Shown: in pieces, positions 42,796-50,962 of the stretch
Position numbering within the stretch: the stretch's first letter is position 1
Layout: every line of letters starts with the position of its first letter
Assembly: GCF_001668575.1 (NCBI RefSeq)
Contig: NZ_LZMD01000104.1
Coordinates: forward strand, 1-62,574
Source of the DNA: Mycobacterium sp. 1164985.4
GTDB taxonomy: Bacteria; Actinomycetota; Actinomycetes; Mycobacteriales; Mycobacteriaceae
DNA length: 62,574 nucleotides
Reading direction: 5' to 3'
Notes under the pieces: generated by a model
Database searches by the model: none
Seen by the model: only the letters and a program-made list of their open reading frames with translations
What the model was told of the DNA's origin: nothing
Position numbers and translations under genes: made by a program

Positions 42796-43610
42796 TGGCG
42801 CTCGTGACGGGACCCGCCTGGCTGTTCTGCCCCGCCGACCGTCCGGAGCGGTTCGAGAAGGCCGCCGCAGCCGCCGATGTCGTGATCCTCGACCTCGAGG
42901 ACGGCGTCGCCGCGAAGGACCGGGAGGCCGCCCGCGCGGCGCTCATCGAGACGCGTCTCGACCCGCAGCGGACGGTGGTGCGCATCAACCCCGCCGGCAC
43001 CGACGACCACCCCCTCGACCTCGAAACGCTGGCCAAGACCGACTACACCACGGTCATGCTCGCCAAGACCGAGGACCCGCAGCAGGTGCGCGACCTGGCG
43101 CCGCTGAATGTCGTGGTGCTGATCGAGACCCCGCTCGGCGCGCTGGCCGTGACCGACCTGGCGCGCATGGAGAACACGTTCGCGCTGATGTGGGGAGCCG
43201 AAGACCTGTTCGCGGTGACCGGCGGCACCGCGAACCGGTACCCCGACGGCAGCTACCGCGAGGTCGCCCGGCACGTCCGCTCGCAGACGCTGCTGGCCGC
43301 CAAGGCCTACCGCCGGCTTGCCCTCGACTCGGTCTACCTCGACATCAAAGACCTCGACGGCCTGCGCGCCGAGGTCGACGACGCCGTGGCGGTGGGCTTC
43401 GACGTCAAGGTCGCCATCCATCCGTCGCAGGTTGCGGTGATCCGCGAGGGCTACACACCGACCGCCGAGCAGGTGCAGTGGGCGCGACACGTGCTGGACG
43501 CGGCCCGCGAAGCCCGGGGCGTCTTCCAGTTCGAAGGCATAATGGTGGATGCCCCAGTACTGCGGCGAGCAGAGCGCATCGTCCAGCTAGCGCCCCACCC
43601 AGGCGACTAA
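42795..43610 (+). CDS. citE: CitE-like beta-hydroxyacyl-CoA lyase (HMG-CoA / citramalyl-CoA lyase)
   Basis: The protein has 271 residues of the HpcH/HpaI-CitE TIM-barrel family. LFCPADRPERFEKAAAAA binds CoA, VILDLEDGVA holds an acidic Mg ligand, VVLIETPLGA another Glu, and MWGAEDLFAVTGG the last Asp. It lacks the CitD/CitF subunits of citrate lyase, so it is not part of that complex. The M. tuberculosis counterpart Rv2498c cleaves HMG-CoA and citramalyl-CoA. Here it completes the leucine route to acetyl-CoA plus acetoacetate. Confidence 0.9.
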   Translation: MALVTGPAWLFCPADRPERFEKAAAAADVVILDLEDGVAAKDREAARAALIETRLDPQRTVVRINPAGTDDHPLDLETLAKTDYTTVMLAKTEDPQQVRDLAPLNVVVLIETPLGALAVTDLARMENTFALMWGAEDLFAVTGGTANRYPDGSYREVARHVRSQTLLAAKAYRRLALDSVYLDIKDLDGLRAEVDDAVAVGFDVKVAIHPSQVAVIREGYTPTAEQVQWARHVLDAAREARGVFQFEGIMVDAPVLRRAERIVQLAPHPGD

Positions 43611-43672
43611 CCGACAGCCTCTCCACCAGAGGTTTTGCTCTACCCGCCTCCGTACTGAGCACCTCAGTCGCC

Positions 43673-43693
43673 TGACGGCGCGATCCGCCGTCA
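43673..43693. promoter_or_regulatory. Hairpin between citE and bkdA
   Basis: TGACGGCG and CGCCGTCA form a perfect 8-base stem with a 5-base loop, eight bases before the TAGGAGG ribosome site of bkdA. No T-run follows. This 101-base gap is by far the largest inside the operon. The hairpin may act as a processing, attenuation or mRNA-stability element that separates the acc and bkd parts. Confidence 0.45.
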
Positions 43694-43711
43694 GTGACCT
43701 TAGGAGGCGGT

Positions 43712-44812
43712 ATGGCAGGGACTGTTTCGGCACCCCTCGAGTCGCTCGTCGTCGAGATCGAGCCGATACAACTGGTCGCCCCTGACGGGACGCCGACCCC
43801 CGAGACTCGATACCGCAGAGACCTTCCACCCGAGACTCTCGCCTGGCTCTACGAGACGATGGTCGTCACCCGCGACCTCGACGGCGAGTTCGTCAACCTG
43901 CAGCGACAGGGTGAGCTGGCGCTGTTTGCCTCGTGCCGCGGTCAGGAGGCCGCCCAGATCGGCGCCACGGCGTGCCTGCGCAAGACCGACTGGCTGTTCC
44001 CGCAATACCGCGAGATCGGCGCCTTCCTGTTGCGGGGCATCACGCCCGCGCAGATGGCCGCCTCGTGGCGCGGGAAGTGGCACGGCGGACTGGGCTTCAC
44101 CGAGAAGTGCGTCGCCCCGATCGCGATCCCGATCGGCACTCACGGGCTGCACGCGGTCGGTGGAGCGATGGCCGCCCGGTACCTCGGCGAGGACTCGGTG
44201 ACGCTGGCGTTCGTCGGCGACGGCGCCACCAGCGAGGGTGACGTGCACGAGGCCCTCAACTTCGCCGCCGTCTACAAGGCGCCGTGCGTGTTCTTCGTGC
44301 AGAACAATCAGTGGGCGATCTCGGTGCCGGTCCGCCAGCAGATGGCCGGGCCGTCCATCGCGCACCGCGCCACCGGCTACGGGATGCCGGGAGTGCGTGT
44401 CGACGGCAACGACGTGCTCGCGTGCTTCGCGGTCACCGCGGAAGCCGCGCGCCGGGCCCGTGACGGTGGTGGTCCGACGCTCATCGAGGCGATCACCTAC
44501 CGGATGGGTCCGCACACCACTTCCGACGATCCAAACCGCTACCGCAGCCCGGAGGAGGTGCAGGAGTGGGCGGCACGCGACCCGATCGCCCGCTACCGCA
44601 CCTATCTGCAATCGGTGGGGGTGTGGACCGACCGGCTCGAGGAACGGGTGAAGGCGAGATCTGTACGGCTGCGAACCGAACTACGCGACGCGGTCGTCGG
44701 GGACGAGGACTTCGACGTCACCGAGATGTTCGACGCGGTTTATGCCGACATCACGCCCGATCTCGCGGCCCAACGCGACCAACTCGCCGCCGAACTCGCG
44801 AAGGAGGCGTGA
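43712..44812 (+). CDS. bkdA: Branched-chain alpha-keto acid dehydrogenase E1 alpha subunit
   Basis: The protein has 366 residues. The thiamine diphosphate motif starts at VGDGATSEGDVHEALNFAAV and ends in FFVQNNQWAIS, the G-D-G...N-N signature. LFPQYREIGAFLLRGIT and RMGPHTTSDDPNRYR are typical of the branched-chain/pyruvate E1 alpha family. TAGGAGG just before the ATG at 43712 sets the start. It forms an alpha2-beta2 E1 with BkdB and decarboxylates the keto acids of Leu, Ile and Val. Confidence 0.92.
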   Translation: MAGTVSAPLESLVVEIEPIQLVAPDGTPTPETRYRRDLPPETLAWLYETMVVTRDLDGEFVNLQRQGELALFASCRGQEAAQIGATACLRKTDWLFPQYREIGAFLLRGITPAQMAASWRGKWHGGLGFTEKCVAPIAIPIGTHGLHAVGGAMAARYLGEDSVTLAFVGDGATSEGDVHEALNFAAVYKAPCVFFVQNNQWAISVPVRQQMAGPSIAHRATGYGMPGVRVDGNDVLACFAVTAEAARRARDGGGPTLIEAITYRMGPHTTSDDPNRYRSPEEVQEWAARDPIARYRTYLQSVGVWTDRLEERVKARSVRLRTELRDAVVGDEDFDVTEMFDAVYADITPDLAAQRDQLAAELAKEA

Positions 44813-44813
44813 C

Positions 44814-45881
44814 ATGACGCAGATCGTCGAACGGCCACCGATGTTCGGCGAGGACGAACCTCCCGAGCGCCTGCTGACTTCACTGCCCGCGGTGACCGAT
44901 GCGCCGACTCTGACCATGGCACAGGCCATCAACCGTGCCCTGCACGACGCGATGGCCTCCGACGAGCGGGTGCTGGTGTTCGGTGAGGACGTCGCGACGC
45001 TCGGCGGCGTCTTCCGCGTCACCGAGGGCTTGGCCGAAACCTTCGGCACCGAACGGTGTTTCGACACGCCGCTGGCCGAGTCGGCGATCGTCGGGATCGC
45101 GATCGGGATGGCCCTGCGCGGCCTCGTTCCGGTTCCCGAGATCCAGTTCGACGGGTTCGCCGCACCGGCCTTCGACCAGATCGTCAGCCATCTGGCCAAG
45201 TACCGGATGCGCACGCGCGGCGACGTCGACATGCCGGTGACGATCCGCATCCCGTCCTTCGGCGGGATCGGCGCGGTCGAGCATCACTCGGAGTCGACCG
45301 AAACCTACTGGCTGCACACTGCGGGCCTGAAAGTCGTGGTGCCCTCGACACCGTCGGATGCGTATTGGCTGCTGCGGCAATCGATCACCAGCCGCGACCC
45401 CGTCGTCTATCTCGAGCCCAAGCGCCGATATTGGGCCCGCGAACCGGTCGACACGTCGACGCCGGGACTGCCGCTGGGGCGGGCGGCGATCCGGCGCATC
45501 GGCACCGACGTCACCGTGGTGACATACGGCCCTCTGGTGGCCACCGCGCTGAGCGCGGCGGACGTCGCCGCCGAACACCACGGCTGGAGTGTCGAGGTGC
45601 TCGACCTGCGCACGCTCAATCCGCTGGACTTCGAGGCGGTTTCGGAGTCGGTGCGGCGCACGGGGCGGGTCGTGGTGATGCACGAGGCCCCGCGCACGCT
45701 GGGCCTCGGCGCCGAACTGGCGGCACGCATCTCCGAGGAATTGTTCTACGACCTGGAGGCCCCGGTGTTGCGGGCGACCGGATTCGACACACCCTATCCG
45801 CCTGCGCGGCTGGAGAAGCTGTGGCTGCCGGGGGTCGACCGGCTGCTCGACTGCATCGAACGTACCTTGGAGCAGCCATGA
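44814..45881 (+). CDS. bkdB: Branched-chain alpha-keto acid dehydrogenase E1 beta subunit
   Basis: The protein has 355 residues. TMAQAINRALHDAMASDERV, VFGEDVATLGGVF, DTPLAESAIVGIAIGMALRG and PVPEIQFDGFAAPAFDQIVS are the E1 beta landmarks, and the C-terminal domain has VVMHEAPRTLGLGAELAARI. AAGGAGG overlaps the bkdA end. Its N-terminus has about 35 extra residues before the first core helix, so the start could be further in. Confidence 0.92.
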   Translation: MTQIVERPPMFGEDEPPERLLTSLPAVTDAPTLTMAQAINRALHDAMASDERVLVFGEDVATLGGVFRVTEGLAETFGTERCFDTPLAESAIVGIAIGMALRGLVPVPEIQFDGFAAPAFDQIVSHLAKYRMRTRGDVDMPVTIRIPSFGGIGAVEHHSESTETYWLHTAGLKVVVPSTPSDAYWLLRQSITSRDPVVYLEPKRRYWAREPVDTSTPGLPLGRAAIRRIGTDVTVVTYGPLVATALSAADVAAEHHGWSVEVLDLRTLNPLDFEAVSESVRRTGRVVVMHEAPRTLGLGAELAARISEELFYDLEAPVLRATGFDTPYPPARLEKLWLPGVDRLLDCIERTLEQP

Positions 45882-47053
45882 CGGTGATGGACTTCCTGGT
45901 TCCCGACCTCGGCGAGGGTCTCGAGGACGCGACGATCACCGCGTGGAGCGTCGCGGTCGGTGACGAGGTCGAACTCAACCAGACGCTCTGCACGGTGGAG
46001 ACGAACAAGGCCGAGGTCGAGATCCCGAGTCCGTACGCGGGCCGCGTGGTCGAGTTGGGCGGCCGCGAAGGCGAGACACTACCCGTCGGCGCGACGCTGG
46101 TGCGGATCGCCACCGACGCCGAAAAGCCAGCCCCGAAGCGCAAACCCGTGCTGGTCGGGTACGGCGCCGATGACGCGATGGACCACAGCAGGCGAACGAC
46201 CACACCGCCGCCGCACCGTGCCCGCGCCAAGCCGCCGGTGCGCAAGCTCGCCGCCGAACTGAACGTGGAACTGGCGGCACTGACGGGCTCCGGACCCGAC
46301 GGCGTGATCACCCGCGACGATGTACTCGCCGCCGCGGGCAGGTCCGCGCCCAGCCCCGACATGGTGACCGTCAGCGGTGTCCAGGCCGAGATGGCGCGTC
46401 GTATGACGATGTCGCGTAAGCAGATTCCCGATGCGCATACCGCCGTGCAGGTGGACGGAACGAACTTGCTGCGGCTGCGGGACCGGCTTCGCGACCGCGC
46501 CGGCGACGAGGCACCGATCACGCCGTTTGTTCTCACGCTGCGGCTGCTGGCCATCGCGCTGCGGCATCACTCCACGCTCAACGCCACCTGGGTGGAGACC
46601 ACCGAAGGTGCGCAGATTCACATGCATTCCGCCGTGCACCTCGGCTTCGGGGTGGCGGCGCCGCGAGGCCTGCTGGTTCCCGTCGTCAGCGATGCCCACC
46701 TCAAGACCACACGCCAGCTCGCGGGCGAGGTGGCGCGACTGATCCGCTGTGCCCGGGCGGGCACGCTGAAACCGACCGAGCTCCAAGACTCGACGTTCAC
46801 GGTGTCGAACTTCGGTGCGCTCGGCCTCGACGACGGAGTGCCCGTGATCAACTATCCCGAAGCCGCCATCCTCGGCATCGGTTCGCTCAAGCCGCGCGCG
46901 GTTGTCGTCGACGACGAGGTGGTGGCCCGGCCGACGATGAACCTCATCTGCGCGTTCGACCACCGGATCGCCGACGGTGCGCAAGTGGCGGCCTTCATGT
47001 GCGAACTGCGCGACCTGATCGAAGCGCCGGACACGGCGTTGCTCGATCTGTAG
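45878..47053 (+). CDS. bkdC: Branched-chain alpha-keto acid dehydrogenase E2 (dihydrolipoyl acyltransferase)
   Basis: The protein has 391 residues. One lipoyl domain (about 5-80) has the lipoylated Lys44 in VETNKAEVEIPSP. A short Pro/Arg-rich linker and the E1/E3-binding domain (about 122-158, PPVRKLAAELNVEL) follow. The acyltransferase domain ends with the catalytic FDHRIADGAQVA (His362). It moves the acyl group to CoA and works with the general lipoamide dehydrogenase, which is not encoded here. It overlaps bkdB by four bases. Confidence 0.93.
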   Translation: MTVMDFLVPDLGEGLEDATITAWSVAVGDEVELNQTLCTVETNKAEVEIPSPYAGRVVELGGREGETLPVGATLVRIATDAEKPAPKRKPVLVGYGADDAMDHSRRTTTPPPHRARAKPPVRKLAAELNVELAALTGSGPDGVITRDDVLAAAGRSAPSPDMVTVSGVQAEMARRMTMSRKQIPDAHTAVQVDGTNLLRLRDRLRDRAGDEAPITPFVLTLRLLAIALRHHSTLNATWVETTEGAQIHMHSAVHLGFGVAAPRGLLVPVVSDAHLKTTRQLAGEVARLIRCARAGTLKPTELQDSTFTVSNFGALGLDDGVPVINYPEAAILGIGSLKPRAVVVDDEVVARPTMNLICAFDHRIADGAQVAAFMCELRDLIEAPDTALLDL

Positions 47054-47439
47054 TGCCGATGCCTCAAAGCGGATCATGCCCGTGCGGCAGCGGAGACGTC
47101 TATGCCGTGTGCTGCGGGCCCCTGCACGACGGCGCTCGCGTCGCCACCACCGCCGAGGAGCTGATGCGGTCGCGCTACTCCGCGTTCGCCAAAGGCGTTG
47201 GGAACTACCTGTTCACGACGTGGCATCCGCGGACGCGGCCGTCCGACGTCACGCTCGATGACGAGGTGACCTGGACCGGGCTGTCCATGAGCGATGTCGT
47301 GGCGGGCGGCGAAACCGACGACTACGGTGAGGTCGAGTTCACGGCTCGCTACCTCAGGGCGGGACGGCCCGGCGCGATGGATGAGCGCAGCCGGTTCGAA
47401 CGGCGAGCGGGACGCTGGTTCTACGTCGACCGCCTCTAG
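47053..47439 (+). CDS. YchJ family protein (UPF0225) with SEC-C-type zinc motif
   Basis: The protein has 128 residues. The N-terminus CPCGSGDVYAVCCGPLHDG is a SEC-C-like zinc motif (four Cys). The rest, ELMRSRYSAFAKG and YLFTTWHPRTRP, is the YchJ core, an NTF2-like fold. The function is unknown. The GTG start shares its first base with the bkdC stop (TAGTG), so translation is coupled; ATG 47059 is an alternative. It ends one base from the opposing crotonase gene. Confidence 0.88.
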   Translation: MPMPQSGSCPCGSGDVYAVCCGPLHDGARVATTAEELMRSRYSAFAKGVGNYLFTTWHPRTRPSDVTLDDEVTWTGLSMSDVVAGGETDDYGEVEFTARYLRAGRPGAMDERSRFERRAGRWFYVDRL

Positions 47440-47440
47440 G

Positions 47441-48193
47441 TCATCGGCGCCGCGCTGCGGCGAGCCGTTCTGCGAACTCGGGGGAGCTGATCGAGGCGGC
47501 CTGCGGACCGAGCTCGGTGTCGACCGCGATGCGGTGCTGGTCGACGTCTACGACGCCGGGGTTGGCCGTCGCCCGCATCGACGCCTTGGTCGCGAGCACC
47601 ACCTCGCGCGGTGCTCCCGCCGGGCCCTTGGCCAGTTCCTTCGCCGCGGCGACGGGATCGTCGGCGACCTCGAGCGCCAGGCCGTACCGGACGGCGGCCT
47701 CGGCGTCGAAGCGCATGCCGAACAGCAGCGACGCGCGGGCAGCCTGCGGGCCGATCGCACGCTGCAGCATCCAGGTCGCGCCTCCGCCGGGGTGGATGCC
47801 CAACTTCTGGAAGCGAGGGTCGAACAGCGCAGCGGGCCCGGCGATGCGCACGTCGGCCGCCAAAGCCAGGTTCAGTCCGGCGCCGACAGCGGCGCCGTTC
47901 ACAGCCGCGATGGTGGGCAGCGCGCAGTTCGCGACGGCGAGGAATCCGTCGTAGATCTTGCGCAGCCCGTCCTCGGTCGCCGAGCCGAGGGCGCTCAGAT
48001 CGGCGCCCGCGCAGAACGCCTTGCCCGCACCGGTGACGATGACCGCGTGCACATCCGGATCGGCTTCGGCGGCGTCGACGGCTTCGCGCAGCGCGGTGGA
48101 GATCTCGAACGTCACCGCGTTTCGGCGCTCCGGGTCGTTGACGGTGAGGACCGCGACGCGGTCTTCGATGTGGATCAGTACCGGATCAGTCAC
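47441..48193 (-). CDS. Enoyl-CoA hydratase/isomerase family protein (EchA14-like)
   Basis: The protein has 250 residues of the crotonase fold with FCAGADLSALG as the first oxyanion segment. In the catalytic region the sequence is GAAVGAGLNLALAADVRI and FDPRFQKLGIHPGGGA: Asn and Phe stand where the two hydratase Glu residues belong. A classical hydratase reaction is therefore unlikely; isomerase, thioesterase or other roles are possible. Its place matches echA14 in the M. tuberculosis block. The GTG start is at 48193. Confidence 0.83.
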   Translation of the reverse strand: MTDPVLIHIEDRVAVLTVNDPERRNAVTFEISTALREAVDAAEADPDVHAVIVTGAGKAFCAGADLSALGSATEDGLRKIYDGFLAVANCALPTIAAVNGAAVGAGLNLALAADVRIAGPAALFDPRFQKLGIHPGGGATWMLQRAIGPQAARASLLFGMRFDAEAAVRYGLALEVADDPVAAAKELAKGPAGAPREVVLATKASMRATANPGVVDVDQHRIAVDTELGPQAASISSPEFAERLAAARRR

Positions 48194-48213
48194 CGGCTCA
48201 GCCTAGTGACCCG

Positions 48214-48594
48214 TCAGCGGGCGACGGTCAGCGTGACGTTGTGCAGCGCCACCGCGACATCGCTGGGCAGGATGTCGACGAAGGTCGGGACGTCGCGGAT
48301 CGCGCCGCCCGAGGCGATCAGGTTCCCCGGATAGCTGGGGCTGCAGGGGAAGTCATGACAGCGGTACCAGAAGCCCGGTGCGCTCTGGTACGGAAACATG
48401 CTGGGCGCCTGGTCGACCCGGTAACGGCCGGGTTCGATGGAGGCCGTGGTCCAGCCCGGTCGCGGGTTCGTGGTGACGTTGAAGACGCCGTTGCTGCCGT
48501 AGCTGGGCGGCGGCGCGGCATGCGCGGGCAGGGCGAGCGCGACGGCCATCACGCCTGCCGACACGGTGGCGGCGATCCCGCGCCTCGAGTTCAC
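48214..48594 (-). CDS. Small secreted protein
   Basis: The protein has 126 residues and a GTG start. A Sec signal peptide (about 1-28: basic NSRRG, then hydrophobic SAGVMAVALAL) ends at AHA-A. The mature part of about 98 residues is compact, has two Cys (CHDFPCSP) that could form a disulfide, and no family I can name. The pattern SIEPGRYRVDQ recalls other short exported actinobacterial proteins. Confidence 0.75.
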   Translation of the reverse strand: MNSRRGIAATVSAGVMAVALALPAHAAPPPSYGSNGVFNVTTNPRPGWTTASIEPGRYRVDQAPSMFPYQSAPGFWYRCHDFPCSPSYPGNLIASGGAIRDVPTFVDILPSDVAVALHNVTLTVAR

Positions 48595-48661
48595 GCCGCC
48601 GAGTCTATCGACCGGGCGATGCCGGCAAGGAGATATCGCCCGACCGGTGAACGGGAAGCGG

Positions 48662-49930
48662 TCAGGCGGCGGCGTCGGCCCCCGCCTTCGCGCCCTCGCC
48701 GGGTGCGTCGGCGGCGCCGCCCGTGGCGTCGTTCTCGTCATCTGCGGTGCCGAGCTGCGCGCCGTCGGCGGCGGAATCATCGTGCCGCTGAACGCGTTTC
48801 GGGCTGAATCCGTCGCGGAGCTTGTCCGGCAGGGATCTGACGCTGTCGCGCAGCACGTTGAGCTGCGGTCGGCGCTTCTGCCCGGTCTCCGGATCACCTG
48901 CGGCGGTCGGTCGAGTCGGCTCTGCCTCGGCTAGCCGTGTGGTGTCGGTCCGCCGTTGCGTCGTGTCCGGTTCGACCGTCGTCTCCGGTTGCACCGTCGG
49001 CCGCGGCGACGACGCCGCCGACAGACCCTGCAGGATCGCGCCGGGGACCTTCACCGCCGTGGCCAACAACTCGTCGGGCGCGGGGGAGCAAGCCGGGCCG
49101 GGCGGTAGGCGCTCGGATCCCGGGGGATCGGATTACCGCCGTAGTAGGCCGAGTCGACGGCCAGCTTCAGCACGGGCCCGGTGAGCTCGGCGAGTTGGTC
49201 GCCGAAGACGTCGCGGATCAGCCGGGTCAGCGGAAGCTCTTCGCTGGTGTACGTGACGTAAGTGGTGTTGTCCCGCTTGGTGACGTAGGCCGTGATCCTG
49301 TCGCCGGGGGGAGCGCTGCACTGCGCGTCCGGACAGTCGAGGACGCCGCCAGTCGCAAGGATCGCGCAGGCGTTGGTGTCGCAGTGGACGGTGGGCTTGC
49401 CCTCGGAGTCCACCGGCAGCTCGCGCTCGGACTGGTTGAGCCGGGTGTAGAGGTAGCCGACCAGAGAGTTGACCGCCGCGACGGGGTTCAGCACGTCCGC
49501 CGGGGCGTTGGAGTTGTAGTCGTACTCGTAGCCGGTGTTGACGACGCGCAACGCGGGGACGTCGCTCGGGGTGGGAATCGGGTTCACGCCGATCAAGGCG
49601 AATCACGGATACCGGGTGCCGAAGCCGCCGTCGGGGCGCGCGACGTCGTTGTCGAGGATGAAGACGGTGTCCTTCAGATCCGTCCGATCCCGCAGGAGCA
49701 GCAAAACTGGCGTTCGCCGCGCCTCAGCCGGACGCCAGCACCGCGTTCGTTCGCCGGCGTGGTCGCTGAGGGCTTGCTCGATACCGGCCGGACCGATGCG
49801 GAAGTCCACCTAGACGACGTTTTCGCCGTCGGCTCCCGTGTAGGCCGGATCGGTGAACTTGCCGCCGAAGAAGTCCGCCACACCCTCCCCGGTCAGATTC
49901 CCACCCTTTGCCAGCAAACATCAGCGCTTG
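48662..49930 (-). pseudogene. Decayed PE-PPE-domain (alpha/beta hydrolase-like) gene
   Basis: Minus-strand pieces of one protein are spread over several frames. In order they are LTGEGVADFFGGKFTDPAY... (to the TAG at 49810-49812, where a Trp codon is expected), VDFRIGPAGIEQALSDHAGE, a frameshift near 49755, ILDNDVARPDGGFGTRYP, a TGA at 49603-49605 where a Trp codon is expected, FALIGVNPIPTPSDVPALR through AYYGGNPIPRDPSAYRPARL, a frameshift near 49080, and ELLATAVKVPGAILQGL to the end. These are the landmarks of the PE-PPE domain. The signal peptide and N-terminal part are missing; the remnant abuts the thioesterase gene. Two nonsense codons and at least three frameshifts make sequencing error unlikely as the only cause. 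Confidence 0.85.
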
Positions 49931-49949
49931 GCGCGATAGTCGCGACGGG

Positions 49950-50702
49950 CTACAGCTTGGCGATCAGAGCCGCGGCGCGGACGTCCTCGCCGACGGTCAG
50001 CGCGATGTCCACGGCGTCACCGCGGCGCGCCCACCGGATGGTCACGTCCTCGCCGTACCGGATGGGTCTGCGGTACTCGACCACCGTGCGGTACGGGGCG
50101 CGGCCTAGGTCGGGCACGTGCGCCATCACTTCGTGGATGACGTGCCAGTAGGCGGTGTTGGTGACGTGCTCGAAGATGTCGATGTCGGTGCGACGCAGCG
50201 GGAACGGGATCTGCTCGTCGGCCTCCTCGAGGTTGGTCAGCCAGGGCCGCCACTTGAGTCGGAGTTCGTCGGTGGTGGTGGCGAACCGCGCGATCAGGCT
50301 GTCCGAGGCGCGCTGCGGGGTCAGCGTCTTGCTGTTGATGGCGATCCAGAAGCCTTCGGTCTCGATGCGGCCGCCGTCGCTGCCGACCAGGTCGACGCGC
50401 ATCGTGCACCAGCGGGTCGACAACGCCGAGCACCAGCGGCTGAACGAGATCTCGTTGGGGAACTCGATCGGCTCGATGACGTCGATGACGGTGCGCTGGA
50501 CGAGCCAGTGCGGGTGGTCGTCGGCCTCGCCGGCGTCGACGAGGTTCTCCGCACCGACCTCCTGGATGTAGCGGGCCACGCCGTCGAGGCGCAGGTTCAG
50601 GTCGCCGTCGATGTCGCCGGTGGCGACTCGCCACGCCGTGCGGTAGACGTATCCGGTCTCCGGCAGCGGGCTGAGCCGGTGCTCGACGTCGTTGGTGGGC
50701 AT
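49950..50702 (-). CDS. Acyl-ACP thioesterase-like protein (tandem hotdog)
   Basis: The protein has 250 residues. The first hotdog carries YRTAWRVATGDIDGDLNLRL and VARYIQEVGAENL, and the second has RRTDIDIFEHVTNTAYWHVI, the FatA/TesA-like D-x-x-x-H-x-N-N-x-x-Y variant. It probably releases fatty acids from carrier or CoA. The ATG at 50702 is chosen; the longer frame upstream is the tRNA-Arg gene. It is near the lipid operon but on the other strand. Confidence 0.85.
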   Translation of the reverse strand: MPTNDVEHRLSPLPETGYVYRTAWRVATGDIDGDLNLRLDGVARYIQEVGAENLVDAGEADDHPHWLVQRTVIDVIEPIEFPNEISFSRWCSALSTRWCTMRVDLVGSDGGRIETEGFWIAINSKTLTPQRASDSLIARFATTTDELRLKWRPWLTNLEEADEQIPFPLRRTDIDIFEHVTNTAYWHVIHEVMAHVPDLGRAPYRTVVEYRRPIRYGEDVTIRWARRGDAVDIALTVGEDVRAAALIAKL

Positions 50703-50740
50703 CGGGTCAAGTATCGACGGGGATGAAATTCCGCGGTGAG

Positions 50741-50813
<73 letters not shown>

Positions 50814-50962
50814 GGGTGGGCTAACCCTAACCAATTGCCCACAGCGTCACCGGTCAGCACGCTGCAACTCCTGCCGAACGTCAGCACTAAAGGGCTCTCG
50901 CGGCCTCTTGCCGCCGACTAGCGTGGGGACGACAGCTTCACGACAGGAGGACGCTACGGCCT

